From NCBI GenBank assembly GCA_033026295.1, contig CM065182.1:1550001-1614000 (forward strand): a stretch of DNA of 64,000 nt. Reading direction: 5' to 3'. Below are positions 36,319 through 48,639 of this stretch, piece after piece. Origin of the DNA: Channa striata (lineage: Eukaryota; Chordata; Actinopteri; Anabantiformes; Channidae). Both the position numbers and the translations under genes were made by a program. Below the pieces are notes generated by a model, which saw only the letters and a program-made list of their open reading frames with translations, was not told the origin of the DNA and made no database searches. Position 1 is the stretch's first letter; each line of letters starts with the position of its first letter.

Positions 36319-36959
36319 ATGCAGGACCTTCATTACCCAGACTCCCAGATGCTGCAGCCAGTGCTCACCTGCCCCATTAAACCCACATCATCTGACGCAC
36401 ATGAAACAGCAATTTTACTAATGGAAGTTCTGCTCCGTGTGAGTGGCTGAACATGTGTTTCATGTTTTATTTTTGATTAACGGTGAAGAGCGCGATCTGC
36501 TTTCTCCTGCCACGAAACCAATCAATGGTGGCTCCATGATCGACAGCTGCGCTGCGGTAAAATGTGAAATGTGATACTGACAGAGAATCTAAAGTATGTT
36601 CCTGGCTGTGAATCAGCAACCGCTACTGCCGAATGTTGGAGGTAGTTTTCATCTGGAAATAAAAAGTCGATGCATGTTCAATACTTTACATACTTCACTT
36701 TACAGTCAGTTCTGACTGGATCACTGAGCTTTGTCTCGTGTGTTAAACCGTAGACGTTAAGCTTTAAGGGTTCTGGTTTCAGTTTCTGTCAGAACCGGCG
36801 TTACCTCACATTTTTTGGCTGGTTCTTTATGACGGTTGCATTTGTTGGACAACGTTAGTGAAGGAAAGACAAATCTAGAGCAAGATCGAACTTGGATAGT
36901 TGCCAGGATTGTGATTTGGATTGGCCTTGACTTTAGCAAGTCCCGGTGAATGCAAATTT

Positions 36960-37510
36960 GACGTTGACGTTGACATTTCAGTGATATTGTAACTGCAATA
37001 GGATGTGTGTGACATCGCAGTGATGTTGGCCTTTTACCTTTTCCACCCAAAATGTAAATTCATTTTGAAACCAAGTGGATATTTGTGTGAAGAAATTCCT
37101 TCAAGGCGTTACTGTAACATTGCATTCACGTAAATGGGAGGAAAAAGGACGGACGGACAGGATGCCAGTTGACCTTTATCTTTAACCTTAGGCAATCAAC
37201 GCCCAAGGACTTCATCCTTGAATTTATAATTGCAGCAAATTTGAAGAAATTCCCTGATGTTGCAGACAAGATTGGACAGATATCAGCTCACAATAACCTT
37301 GACCTTTGACGTCTGCAGATCTAATCAGCCCGTCCTTGAGCCCTGTAGGATGTTTGTGCCAAGTTTGCAGAGATTCCTTAGAATCATTACTGTAAAAACC
37401 TGTTAGCACGAACAGAAAAGACATGTGGGATAAAGCGAGGTCACCGTTCCCTTGACTGTTGACTAATCAGTTCATCCGTGAGTCTAACTAGACGCCTGAG
37501 AGAACGAGTT
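36960..37510. repeat. Degenerate tandem repeat, unit about 135-140 bp
   Basis: Three phrases recur in the same order. They are TTGACCTTT-like (about 37172, 37300, 37450), TCATCCTTGA/CGTCCTTGAG/TCATCCGTGAG (about 37210, 37331, 37470) and GAAATTCCTTCAAGG/GAAATTCCCTGATG/GAGATTCCTTAGAA (about 37093, 37236, 37371). GGACGGACGGACAGG (about 37148) also fits. I recognise the unit (TGACCTTTGACC ... GAAGAAATTCC ... ACGGACGGAC) as one found in many fish and invertebrate genomes, but do not know a settled family name. Confidence 0.7.
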
Positions 37511-37844
37511 GAACGTCCAGGCAGCCTGAAAACGCTGTGACTCCAGCTATGGCTGATTTCTGTGTGGTGGCGTAATAAGTAAATATTTGTTGTCTTTGTT
37601 CTATTTACAATCTACAAGTGATTTTAATTATTTGCAAATCATTGCATTGTTGTTTTTTCACATTTTATTTAGCATCCCACTGTATTTTTTAGACAATTTA
37701 AGCTTTAGTTTAATTTCTCACCTACCAAACAGCTGAGATCATGTTTACTAGTGTGATGTCTCGTCTGCTTGTCCAACCTATAAGACTGTCTAGAATAAAC
37801 AAACAAAAATATGGCAAAAACGTTAAAATGAGTCAGTTTCTTTA

Positions 37845-37945
37845 ATTCAATTAAACTTTATTTATAAAGCACCAATTCCTACCAGTGTCACCTCGTGGCA
37901 CTTTACGCAGAGAAAACCCCACAAGCCCAAGGCGACTTGAGCCTG
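37845..37945 (-). repeat. Teleost LINE 3' tail fragment (minus)
   Basis: TTCAATTAAACTTTATTTAT then AAAGCACCAATTCC and TGGCACTTTACGCAGAGAAA is the reverse complement of the tail that reads ...CTTGAGACGACTTT...ATATAAATAAAGATGAATT at 56090-56145. Only the last 100 bp of the element remains. Confidence 0.7.
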
Positions 37946-38459
37946 TGTGCTGTCCGGTGAAGTTGCACTGATGTGAAAAACAATATGAAGTGAGACTAAT
38001 CTGAAGTGCACGCGAGGTTTCATCTGTTACCAGAAATCTATGAACTGTGAAATATTTTTCGAAATAGGTCTAATGTTTTAGGAGAGGACGATTCACAGTC
38101 AGTTCCTTCTCCACATCCACTTTTGCCCGTGGTCTGCACTCAGAATCTCAGACCTCGCTCATTCTCTCTCTCCTCGGGCCACCTGTCCATTAAGCCCATA
38201 TAATCTGATAGATATTGATGCAATAAAAAGGCCGCGGTAGAGGCACCTGATTAGATTGGAACATCTGCTCCATATGGCCAGCTTGGCATGTGCCCTGTCC
38301 TCAGCCTCCACGTGCACACACTGCTGAGGCTGGTAATTCAGATTTACTGGTGACATCTGGCCTACCTGGTGTTTGATGGCTTGATTCTGTGTAATCTGTC
38401 TCAGTGTTTACCGGCTGGAGATGTGACTTCTGAATATTTAAGTTCCTGCATATTGTGTT

Positions 38460-38690
38460 TTATTAAAGGGCAACTTTACCAGGTTTCAACTTTCTCTCTT
38501 TGGCTTTAGTTTAAAGTGTTGAATGAAAATTAAAGCTTTTAAACTTCTCTCAGACTTCTCTGTTAAAATATGGAGTTTTTCTTCATTGTCAGTTCAAATG
38601 ATGTCATCTGGAGGAGCTCCAGAAATCTTCTGCAGGAACCTACTACCTCCACTTCTCTCTGGCTATAGTGTCCCAAAAGTTTTGGATGCT
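38460..38690. repeat. Dispersed element with palindromic core, copy 2 (inverted)
   Basis: GATGTCATCTGGAGGAGCTC at 38600-38619 is the inverse, with one mismatch, of the second core of copy 1 in galnt10 intron 3. Flanking wording (GGGCAACTTTACCAGGTTTC, TAAACTTCTCTCAGACTTCTC) suggests a longer dispersed element. Confidence 0.5.
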
Positions 38691-41404
38691 CGTTTTTAGA
38701 CTCTCACAGCATGTGGCTACGTGGCTAGTCTTTCTCTAACCTCAACCAAGGTGCTTTGTCACCTAAACCTAACCACACACACCTGTTAAGGTTTGGTGTT
38801 TGACACAAGTAATTTGTGATGAGCTACTGACTCTTCGGTGAACTGAGAAATATTATAGGATGAGCAAGCACTTAAACACAAGCACAAATTGTTCCTGAAT
38901 GAAAAGCAAACAGAAGCTGAGCTCTTTGATTTAACAGCCTGCACACCGGCTGCACTTTAGCTCCTGGTGACACTTTAATGCGCAGCGTTTTGAAGCTGCT
39001 CGGCAGCGTTCGGGCCAGGACCAATGTTTCTGCTGGAGAGGCGAAGGCCTGTGAAGCGCCGGCGAACACACTTCCCGCTCAGGCAGAGCGTTAGACACCT
39101 GATACAGTTCACGAAACCGATGAGGTGTCTTTCAGTGTGAAACTATAAGTAATTATAAAATATAACAATACAAATTCAAACTCTACAAAACATGACTCAG
39201 GCCCCATTTCACAGAAGTTATCACATTTTTAAATGTCTGTTGCCTGTTTTTGTCAGTACCACATGGTCACCACATCATTATCGTGCCATATTATGTGCGT
39301 GTTTTATGACAAACGATTTGGACACAAAGTTTTTTTTGTTATTTTAGAGCCACTTTGGTTGACCATTGGGTTCAATCACCCATCCTCCCAAACATCCACC
39401 CCACACTAGAAATACGCCGCAGTAGCAGCTGTAGTAGTAAGTTACTTTGAAAATTTTGAAATACTGTAATTTATATTTATGTATATAGTTGAATATCAGC
39501 AGGTTTTACCTTTGCAGTTAAATAGAAATTATAACAGTATCAGTCCGGCTCTCTACCAAATAAAATCAAATAAACAGCATCATTGAGACGGAATTTAACG
39601 CACCATCTGCTCCGCTCCACCCTGAGCGATTACACTGACACATCTAATACCGCGACGCTGTGTGATTGTTTGGGTTCGCTCTTCCTCCTGTCCACACCTT
39701 CTATCAGGCAAGTGCGGCCCAACATGCGCCGTCCTGTTTTTCAAAAGGAAAACCTACTTCTGTGGGATATTGGAATTATTTTTAGGGATTGAACTGTAAC
39801 TTAGTTTTACGGTTATATGGTTTCGACCCAACCTTGAGTTTTGGAAAAACGGCATGTTGGAGTCTGACTTTCCTTTCCGTGCCAAGCACAGGTGCCACAA
39901 ACCCGTCAAGGACGCAGACGGCAGAGACTGAACAGGTGAGGTCGCCCTGTTGGACTGACAGGTGCTTATCTTCTTATCAGTGACGTTGTCATGGTGATCG
40001 ATAGAAAGCCACCAGGGTTGTGACCTCTGAGAGTCAATCAGGGCTGTGCTTTTGTCTCCCTCCATCGCTTTACCAAAGCTCATATTGCAAAATTCACATT
40101 ATCTCACTGTGTCTGAAAGCTCAAAAGAAAGACATGGGAGAAGAGTGTGTGTGACGAGGAGCAATGAGTGTGTTTACAGGAAGAATTATATTACTTTGTA
40201 TTTTATTAAAAAGATTATCATGCATGGAGATGAACAATTTAGCTATTTCATTTACTTTTCAATAATCACAAGTCTGAGTGTCATTTGTTATGAAGCACTT
40301 TAAATCCTCTGTTCAAATGAGACAAAAGCGAATCGAGCCTTTGTCCACGTGCAAAAGAAAAAGATTTTTTAATTAATACATTATATCAATGGAGTTTTCA
40401 CATCGCTGAAAAAGGTTCAGCAGGTCTTTCTCATGCATCACTGCATCGTTCAGTTTAGGCAGAAAAATGAGAAAAGGCCACAAACGGGAGACTTGAGTCG
40501 TTTGCTTTGTGACAGAAGCAGCTCGTGCTCCTGTCACGTCTCCCGTGGTTTTTACCGGACGTCTCCCTGATGACAGGCACTGGGTTCCCGCACAGACCCG
40601 CTAGGAAACATGATAACACTCAAACTGGTTTTTCTTCATAAATCCAATTTACAACTCACAAAGTCAAATCCCGCTGTTGGACTAACAAGCCTGAATAAAG
40701 TTGCGTCTCGTGTTTCGTCTGATTTCCTCCCGCTTCCTGCCGTCCTTCCAGACACGATTGCCATCTTAAATACATTCGCTGGGAATGTTTGCGGCCCGCA
40801 GCCTTCTAATTCCCATCCCTCGTCGCGCCTTGTCACAGGTTTTATTTTACTTTAATTGTCTCCCACTCTGATGTCGCACACTAAAACACACTTTCTCTAA
40901 ATGTTAATCCCATAATCAGTTCCCTTGGCATCTCATAAACTCTGATAGTCCGCAGCTATCACTGATGTGTTCATAGCTGGAGTGATATTGCTTTTGCAGC
41001 TTGGCCCATTTCCCTAAGTCTCCCGGGATGTCATATAATTCTCAACTTGTCACAGCAGCTCTGAAAGGGCCGTGGCTATATTAAGAGCCTGTATTATATC
41101 CAAGATGATTTTGGAGCTTGGACGTGTATCCTGGAGGATAAAAACTCTAAAGTGCAAAAGGGATTTTCATTTTTTTTCACACTTTCAAACTTGACAGTGA
41201 AAGAACCAAAGAGTCGTTTATCTCCGCCGCTGCTCCGATGTCTCATTTGCATTGGAAATAAAATGTTTAAGCCTGATAAGAACTTTACACTTTACACTGA
41301 TGATGGCAATGTTGCTCTGTGCATCCAAAACTTCAGGATATGAGGAACAACTACTGGACAGGAAGTGAAGATAAAACGCGTGACACTTCATTTCACTGTC
41401 ATGC

Positions 41405-41640
41405 GTCTGTTTATGGTCATTCTTTCTTCATATTTGGTTCATACATGTTTTGTCTGTTTGTTAGAATTGTTTGACTGTTTTTTGGTTATTTCTGTTTGTC
41501 TTTTTAGTAATTTCCTGACTATTTGGGAGCATTTTTGCCTGTTGTGTCGAGTGTTGTTCATCTTGACATCATGGCCTATTATTTTAGTCTTTTCCTTTTG
41601 TTTTAAATGACTTTGCTGTTTATGGTCATTCTGCATTTGC
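41405..41640. repeat. Degenerate T-rich tandem repeat, unit about 21 bp
   Basis: Successive diverged units follow the pattern TGNCTGTTTNTGGTCATTTN. The phrase TGTTTATGGTCATTCT occurs exactly at both ends (about 41408 and 41618). Such TTTGTGGTCATTTTGTGTCT arrays are common in fish genomes. Confidence 0.6.
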
Positions 41641-42621
41641 ACTCATGAGGCCTCTGGGTGAGTGACATTTATGACTATATGTGAAATCAGCTGGGAGACG
41701 AACACGTATGTCGGTGTATTTTTCCACTGACAATAACAAATAAACTGCATCACCATCAGCAGGAAGTGAGAACCCTCCTAAACCGAAGTCTGATCTTTCC
41801 CCCGTTTCATTTCTTTGGTAAAAAGGCAGCACATAGTGAACAGGTTGGTAAACACTTTCATGTTGAGACACTGCAGGATCAAGATTGTCGAGCAAAAGCC
41901 TCTTTGAGCCATTTGAAGCTGCCAAAATGCGAAGCGCATGACGGGGGAGCCGGAGCGAGTCGTGCATTTCTGCAGTTTCCCCCAATTTCTGCATGTGTGT
42001 TTCTGCAAACCGTCGACCGGGTGAATTCTCTGAGGCCAGAGTTTGATTATCTTTGCCTTTGATAAGTGAAGGATGATACAAGCTGGAGATGGAACAGGCC
42101 GCCCGCTTAGCCCTCACCGCACAACAAACGGGATGTGGAGCCAGATGTCAAAAAGAGATCACATCTGGTTTACAGCGTGGGAAAATGAAAACAGCAGCGG
42201 CACAGGAGAATCGTCGTAAGTAAGAGCGAGGGGGCGAGTCCAAGTGCAGATCTCCCACTTTGCTGCTGAGTTAAAAGAGAAATCACCTGTTGTGTTCAGC
42301 CACAATATGTTCAGGATTCTGTGGGCTGAGAAAAGTCGTTTTTCGTTCACTCGTCAGAGGAGTCCGAGGCCTGCAGCAGGACGTCTGAACAGGACGCCAG
42401 AGAGCAGGTCCTGCGGCGTGAAACACGAGCCTCTCCTGAAGCTGCTCAGCTCATCCTCTGTCCTTCCTACGTCTCAGTCATCCAACACTGATTTGCTACT
42501 GATCTCACACGTTCAATTAAACCATGATTTACTGTAGAACCTTGTGTGGTTGTGACACATTATGATCATAACTCAGGTGCTGATATTTAGCAGCAATTTA
42601 TTATGATTTTACAATTTGAGC

Positions 42622-42773
42622 AAATGTTACATGTTACAATGAAATTGGATCTCTGCATTTAACCTCCATCCCTGTGGGGTACCAGTACTGGGTGTCTGAC
42701 AGCTGACGGGTAGGCTGGATACGCACGACTCGTGTCCCATCCAGCAGCTCCACCCACTGAGCTACCCGGCCAC
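42622..42773 (-). mobile_element. tRNA-derived SINE (minus)
   Basis: On the minus strand it starts GTGGCCGGGTAGCTCAGTGG then GTGGAGC, a clear tRNA-like head with A box TAGCTCAGTGG. It ends in AAATGCAGAGATCCAATTTC followed by ATTGTAACATG, a tail phrase frequent in fish repeats. The B-box region is decayed. Confidence 0.65.
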
Positions 42774-42889
42774 TAATGGATTCTGATGGACTGATGATAC
42801 CTGTGCATTATAGCTACGGTGGAGTCATTTAGGTTTAGAAGCAAACAAGGCTAGTTCCTCAAATGTCAAATGTCTATTCATTCATGGCT

Positions 42890-43060
42890 GTAGTGTAGGT
42901 GTAAATGTACATTCATGCTTTAAACTTCCCTCTGACTCTCCAGATGACATCACCTGGAGGAGTTTTTCATCATAAGAAGTTGTCCATGATTAAAAACTCT
43001 TTTCATCTTGATGTCAGATGATCTCATCACCTGAACTGAAGGTTGTTAAATCATCATGAA
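42890..43060. repeat. Dispersed element with palindromic core, copy 3
   Basis: CTTCCCTCTGACTCTCCAGA then TGACATCACCTGGAGGA (42926-42962) matches copy 1 in galnt10 intron 3, including the exact 22-bp palindromic core at 42938-42959. Confidence 0.6.
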
Positions 43061-45874
43061 CATGTCGTGGTTAGTGGAAAACGACCTGCCACGAGGACAG
43101 AACTGGCCCCGTGTTTTTTGGTTTTTTTTACAATTTGAAGATTTCACAACAAAACAACAAAACAACAAGAAACCTGTGTGTGAACTAAAGGGGAGGTTTC
43201 TCCGGGTCGAAACTAATGAACTCTATGAATTAATGCGTGAGGTGCTCGATCAATAGCAGGTAGCAGGTCTGTGGCATCGTCCCGCGCAGAGAAACTGTTT
43301 TAAGACGTCTTTACAAATACACTGAGCCGGGTTTCTGGCACAGTACCTGCCGAGAGTCCGAGCCGGATCGAGCTTTGAAGCGAAGGGGACAGAAGACGGT
43401 TGCACAACTCTGACACACTCACAGCTCTGCGTGTTAATCAAGGTGAAAAAAGTCCTCGGTAGACGTGACACAGAAAGAGTGAATGATGAATGTGGTGGTG
43501 CTGGGATTCCCGTGCTGTGGTCGCTGCCTGTGTGCGTGTCGGCGCTGTGGCAGGAATAGAAAGAGCAGGATCGGTCCCTGGGGGGTTCACATTGATCCCG
43601 CCTCCTGGCAGAACAGCAGTGCTGTGGAGAACTGACAACAACATTCATCTTCTCACCGGTCATTGGTAAGGACAGGGCAGGGATACAGCACGAGGTGCAA
43701 GTGCACGGTACAGTAACGTGTGTGTGTGAAGGCGGGTTGCACAGATTTCCAAGTGGGGAACTGGGTTATAAGTGTCTCAGGGCATTTAGTTTCCTGTGTT
43801 AAGCGGATGTGGTCCACACAAAGTAGCACAGAACAAACTTTAAGCTTTTTACAAACGCGATGATTTGTGGGTTTTTTGATTTGTTACGTAACAGCTGTGA
43901 TGGCAGCACTGGATTTGATGAAGGCTTGAATTACGCTTCTTCAAAGGGCCTGTATAGAGCAGGACTTTTTGGCAAGTCAACAAACACGCCACCCGAATCT
44001 CCCTAACGTGTTAACGTGAAGAGCTGCGTGTTGAGTGGGCTGATTGGATAATGTCAGAACATCAGGGGGCAGGATAAGATGGAAAGGACAAGACGAACTG
44101 GAACAGAAGACGTAGCAGCTACAGACAAAGCTCGAAATGATGAGGTTTGTTTGCTGTAGGATCCGACAGCACACGCACAAACGTCCAGAAAACTGCCTAG
44201 AGCTTCCTGTGACACAAACTCCGTCTACCTCTATAACTCCAGTCAGTCAGGTCTTCAGATCAACCGATCGTTTAATGTTAAATGTCCCTGTCCAAATCTT
44301 GACACCCGGAGTTGGACAGACCTGTTGTTTCTGTATTTTAAAATCATTTAAAATACAGACAAAAAATTGATTAATAGTTTTAAACAGAAAACAAAATGAT
44401 GTCTGTCATTTTTTAAGCGACTGAGGTCTGGTTGTGACATTAGTCCGGACATAGATTATAATTTCACTGCAGAGATTTTCTGTAAAATATACAGCAGATG
44501 CTGTGCGCAGGATTTGGCCTTCTCTGATTGGTCAGAAACCTTTAGAAGGAAATGTCTCTACAGTGATGAGATGAGTTGTAGAACACATCTCTGTACTACA
44601 GCAGGCTGTAGCTTTAAAGGAAAACCACCTTCACCAAGCTGAGGAGGTCACAGGAGCGTCTGAGTGCAAGGAGAAGGCTGATGGCGGCTCACCGGAGAAC
44701 AGGTTGAGTCAAGAGGTTCAATGTTTGTTCAATCAGAGTTTTATGTCGATGCAAAACAATGTTCCACTCGAGATTTTAAACTCGGCCTTTCGCCAGATGC
44801 AGAGAAGAAAAGATGGACACTGTACTAAGTTTGGTGTCACTGATAAGAATCTGAAGACAATCTGTCATTTATGAGGCCACTTTACACGTGTAGTCTGACT
44901 GAGTTAGTGTCTCATTCAACTTTGCATTTCGCTTTTCCTGAACATTGACATCACCAGCACGTTGTTCTTGTGCAACTATGAATAAATTGATCTCTGGTCT
45001 CTGATTGGTCACCTAATGCTCATGTCACGCTCAATGGAAATCCTGCTGCACATCAACTGACAACCGTTTCATTAGTCCATGTGTGAAATGACACCGAGAA
45101 TAAAATCACATTTCTGGAACGATGACGGTGGTTTCATGTCGAAACAAGCTCACAATGTTTGTTTCACAGTGGTTTCGATTCCCGCCACAAAATAAAAGTA
45201 AAATTACTAGGGATGACCTGATACCACCCGGACTGGAGGTAACGTGGCATCCAGCGCAGTGTCGGCTTTGGGTGGTCCTAAAATGACACCAGAAATACAC
45301 GGCCTTCCTCCGGATTCATAGTTCATCTTAACGTCCTTAACAAACATAATCCAACTTCTTGCTGTTTACAAAACAGTACAAACTCGGGAAAAGGTCACAC
45401 CTGTCGGGCCGTGTGCGGCGTTTGGGTTCTGTTTGAAGGCTCTTCCTTTCCCTTCCTGTGAAACACTTTGTAGGAGCAATGCGCTGAGGGGATGTCACCC
45501 CGCTCTCGTAAACTGCACAAACAGCTTGTGATGCAACAGTAATGTCTGACGGTGGGAAGCAGACAGAGAAACTGCTCTCTGATTAATAATTCCCTCTCAT
45601 GCAGGGAGATTTCAGGACCCAAACAGCGAGCGAGCACAAACACACAAACACTTAGTGCATTAATGTTGTGGTTGGGCCTAAGTAAAACGGAAGCTGCATG
45701 GGAGAAATTACTCATTAATAATTGCTGCGTTGCAGAGAGAAACCGCAAACAGAGATTAAAGGTAGAGTGTAAATTGTTGTTTAAACGTCTTGACTCTTTA
45801 AAAACTCGTCTGAAGGTTTATTTCATATATTTAAGTGAAAACCATTTTGTTAACCAAGAAAAGTACAGTACAGA

Positions 45875-45910
45875 GCATAGCCACAACATTAAAACCACCT
45901 GGTGGTTTCA
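45875..45910. repeat. Possible transposon-derived fragment
   Basis: CACAACATTAAAACCACCTG resembles a phrase common in fish interspersed repeats (CAACATTAAAACCACC...). Related wording, AAAACATTAGAACCACCT, occurs at 55706-55723. The family is not assigned. Confidence 0.35.
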
Positions 45911-46274
45911 ACGTAAAAGTTACATTAACCGATAAATCATCACGGGTCGTCATGGGTTAAAGTCCACTCCCCCTTCTAGCAACAGTGACCTTTGACCTTT
46001 TTCATTACTGCACGTTTTACCAGTGTAGTTGAAAATATGTTTTTTTTAGTGAAGTACGTCTGTTTTGTAGTTCAGGTCACATGTAGATAATCTGCTCAGC
46101 GCTTCAGTTTAGGTAAAACATTGTAGGTTGTAGTTATAGGTGAGAATTTGTGCAATAATTATACTTTGACTTTAGTATTGAGTTGGTGCATTTGACCGTC
46201 ATCTGTGCACAGTGTGGATGTGTAGCTGCAGACCGCTCATGACGATCCTACTGCTTTACAATCGATGTGAACAC

Positions 46275-46330
46275 ACACCCACTGGCCACTTTATTAGGTA
46301 CACCTGTCCATTCTAACACAATCCAACACA
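46275..46330. repeat. Possible transposon-derived fragment
   Basis: CACTGGCCACTTTATTAGGT then ACACCTGTCC is a phrase I recognise from fish dispersed repeats. No terminal repeats or coding part could be defined, and the family is not assigned. Confidence 0.45.
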
Positions 46331-48639
46331 GCAGCTCTGCCATGAAGTCGACTTTATTATCTCATAATTTCTCACTTTTTAAGTTGAAGGCGTCTGGTGG
46401 TGAGGTCGTAGACGGAATCCCCCGAATCTGTTTGTGGATGTAAAAATTCAAACGTACAGAAAAGAAAAGAAGAAAAATGATTTGTGCTAATAGATCTCAA
46501 CTTATGCGCCTTAAAGTTGAACTAATAAAAGTGTTTAGAAGTTTTCTGTCGGCACAAATTATTACTTCACCCGAGCTGGTTCTAACGTTTCTAACGTTAA
46601 ACTGAACTAAACAACGGCAGCTATGCCAGCACACTTCCTTTCCCTCCCAGAGCTACTTCCACAAAATGCATGTGATCGATATTCGACGTTTCCTTTATTC
46701 TCTTATTATACCCAAACGTTCAGAACGAACCAGCTGGGAACCCAAGATGGGGAAAAAAAAAAACACATTAAAAGTCAGTGACGCTTGCAAAATATGTGAC
46801 TAAAGCTCGTCCAGAGCAGGACTCGGCAGGAGTTAAACTCCTCTTCATCTCTTCTTATCAGAGTCTTTTCTGTTTCTGCTGAGAGAGGAAGTTTGATTTT
46901 TGCCTCGGAGACACTTTCTCCTGCTCAAACTATCAGACTGTGTAAACAGCAAACTGTGCGCAATTAATTCTGGCTGGTGCAGAGACACAGAGCCAAAGAG
47001 GTGATGAGGAAAACAGGGGCGAAATATGGAGAGAGGAGATTACCGGGATACAAGGAAAGAAAGGTGTTTGAGAGCGCGTGAAGAAGGCCGATAAAACAAC
47101 AGCTCCTCATCCCCCGATGCTCCCGCCTCTTTCACAGAGAAATAGAATGAAGCTTTTCATCAACGCGCTGGAAGTCGTTTAACATGTTGCAGCTTATCGG
47201 GGATTTTGCTCACACTGGCCTTAATATCAAGCACGATAAGAGCATCGTACGCAGCAATAAAAATCCGTAAACTTCAGCAGCTCATTTGTGAATATTGTGG
47301 ATGGGGCTAATACGCACCAGTGCCGCTCATTCACTTCCTCTTTATATCCACACGCTTAGTAAACGTGAGACTTTGGCTTTAATCGGACGACACACTCATT
47401 TCCATGATCCATTTCAATTGTGGAATTTATCTGTGTGGGCCCAAAGAGCCTCAGCGGTAAACGCTGCCGTGCACATCACGTCTCTAAAACAGAAGCGTGA
47501 TTATAGAGTTGTGTCGATTAACTGGAAAAGACGTAACAAATGTTTGTCTGAATGTATGTCTTCATATTTCTATGCAGGTGTAGCAGTAGCTCCAAATCCA
47601 TCACAAAAAGGGAATTCTGACAATCTTGAGTGTGTGAGTGTGTGTGGAGAGATGGTGATTTATGGGATATTTACATATGGTGTTTTTTTCTACTTTTAAA
47701 GGTTTTATAACATTTATGACGTCTTCTCATTCATGCACGACTAAATTTCAAAGAGACATTTGAGAAAGAGAAGCAACGTTTCATGATTAAAAAGACAGAG
47801 TATCCTTTTGTTTCCTGACAGTGTAACAAAGTGGAAATGAGTCCTGGTGAAATTCTTTAAACTTCTCATGCGGCCGCTGTTAGAACAGCAAATCCAGGCA
47901 AAGAAGCATTGGAATCAAATTTATAACATTGCAGGACTGTCGTCCAATCATTCCGTTCACTGCCTCGTATCTTCACTCGTGACAATCGCCTCCGATGAAA
48001 AGACAAACCGTCCGAGTGTGCAACATGAATCAATACGTTCATTCTTTGGTTCACGTTGGAAAGCGGGCGTGAAAAGCTGAGTCTCCAGCCTGTCTCCAGT
48101 CTGCAAATGGCAAAGCAGTAATCAGACAGTGGCTGCAACTGTTTGACACCCAAGTGTAATCAGAGCAAATAGCGGATTCCTCCTCCAAAAAGCCTCATTT
48201 CACAGTAAGATATTCAGCGTTTGAAAATGCGGCGCCTGTTCCAACAAAATGACTGTTGGCATGAAAATGGAACTCTCTGTGGCAGGGCTACGAAATGATT
48301 TGCAAGTGGGATGCTTTAGTCACACAGCAGCAACATTTTCAAAGATGCAATCCTCTGCTGGGCTGAACTATCGAGTCTTGAGCAGCTCATTTCCACCTAA
48401 ATTGAAGTTTAGTGTTTGATGGTGAATCCCTCAGTTATTCATAACCACGGTTATCTATGGCTAAATCTTGGGTTTCAGAATGAGATGAGGTGTATCATTA
48501 TCATCTTCACATGTTTAGAGACCTTTTGTGTGTTTTGGAAGCAGCCACAGCAATAAGTCCTTCGTTGACTGCAACACTCCGAGGAACCACAGAAGCAACC
48601 TCCAACTAATCCTACCTGCACTTTGGCCGCAAGCAAATT

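Larger units (their letters stand above)
30700..36960. other. Intergenic region upstream of galnt10, first part
   Basis: No coding exon is recognised. It contains two related LINE-derived fragments (30970-31400 and 34240-34515), an interrupted L2 tail (35612-35745), a run of 17 C at 35148-35164 and a long (GT)n array at 36255. The remainder appears unique. Confidence 0.7.

Noticed and set aside
41626..42117. 163-codon minus-strand frame
   Set aside because: No recognisable motif; it begins in a diverged tandem repeat, and a chance frame is likely.
45893..45905. CCACCTGGTGG palindrome as a CTCF site
   Set aside because: It lacks the downstream GGCA-type part of the core and sits inside a repeat-like phrase.
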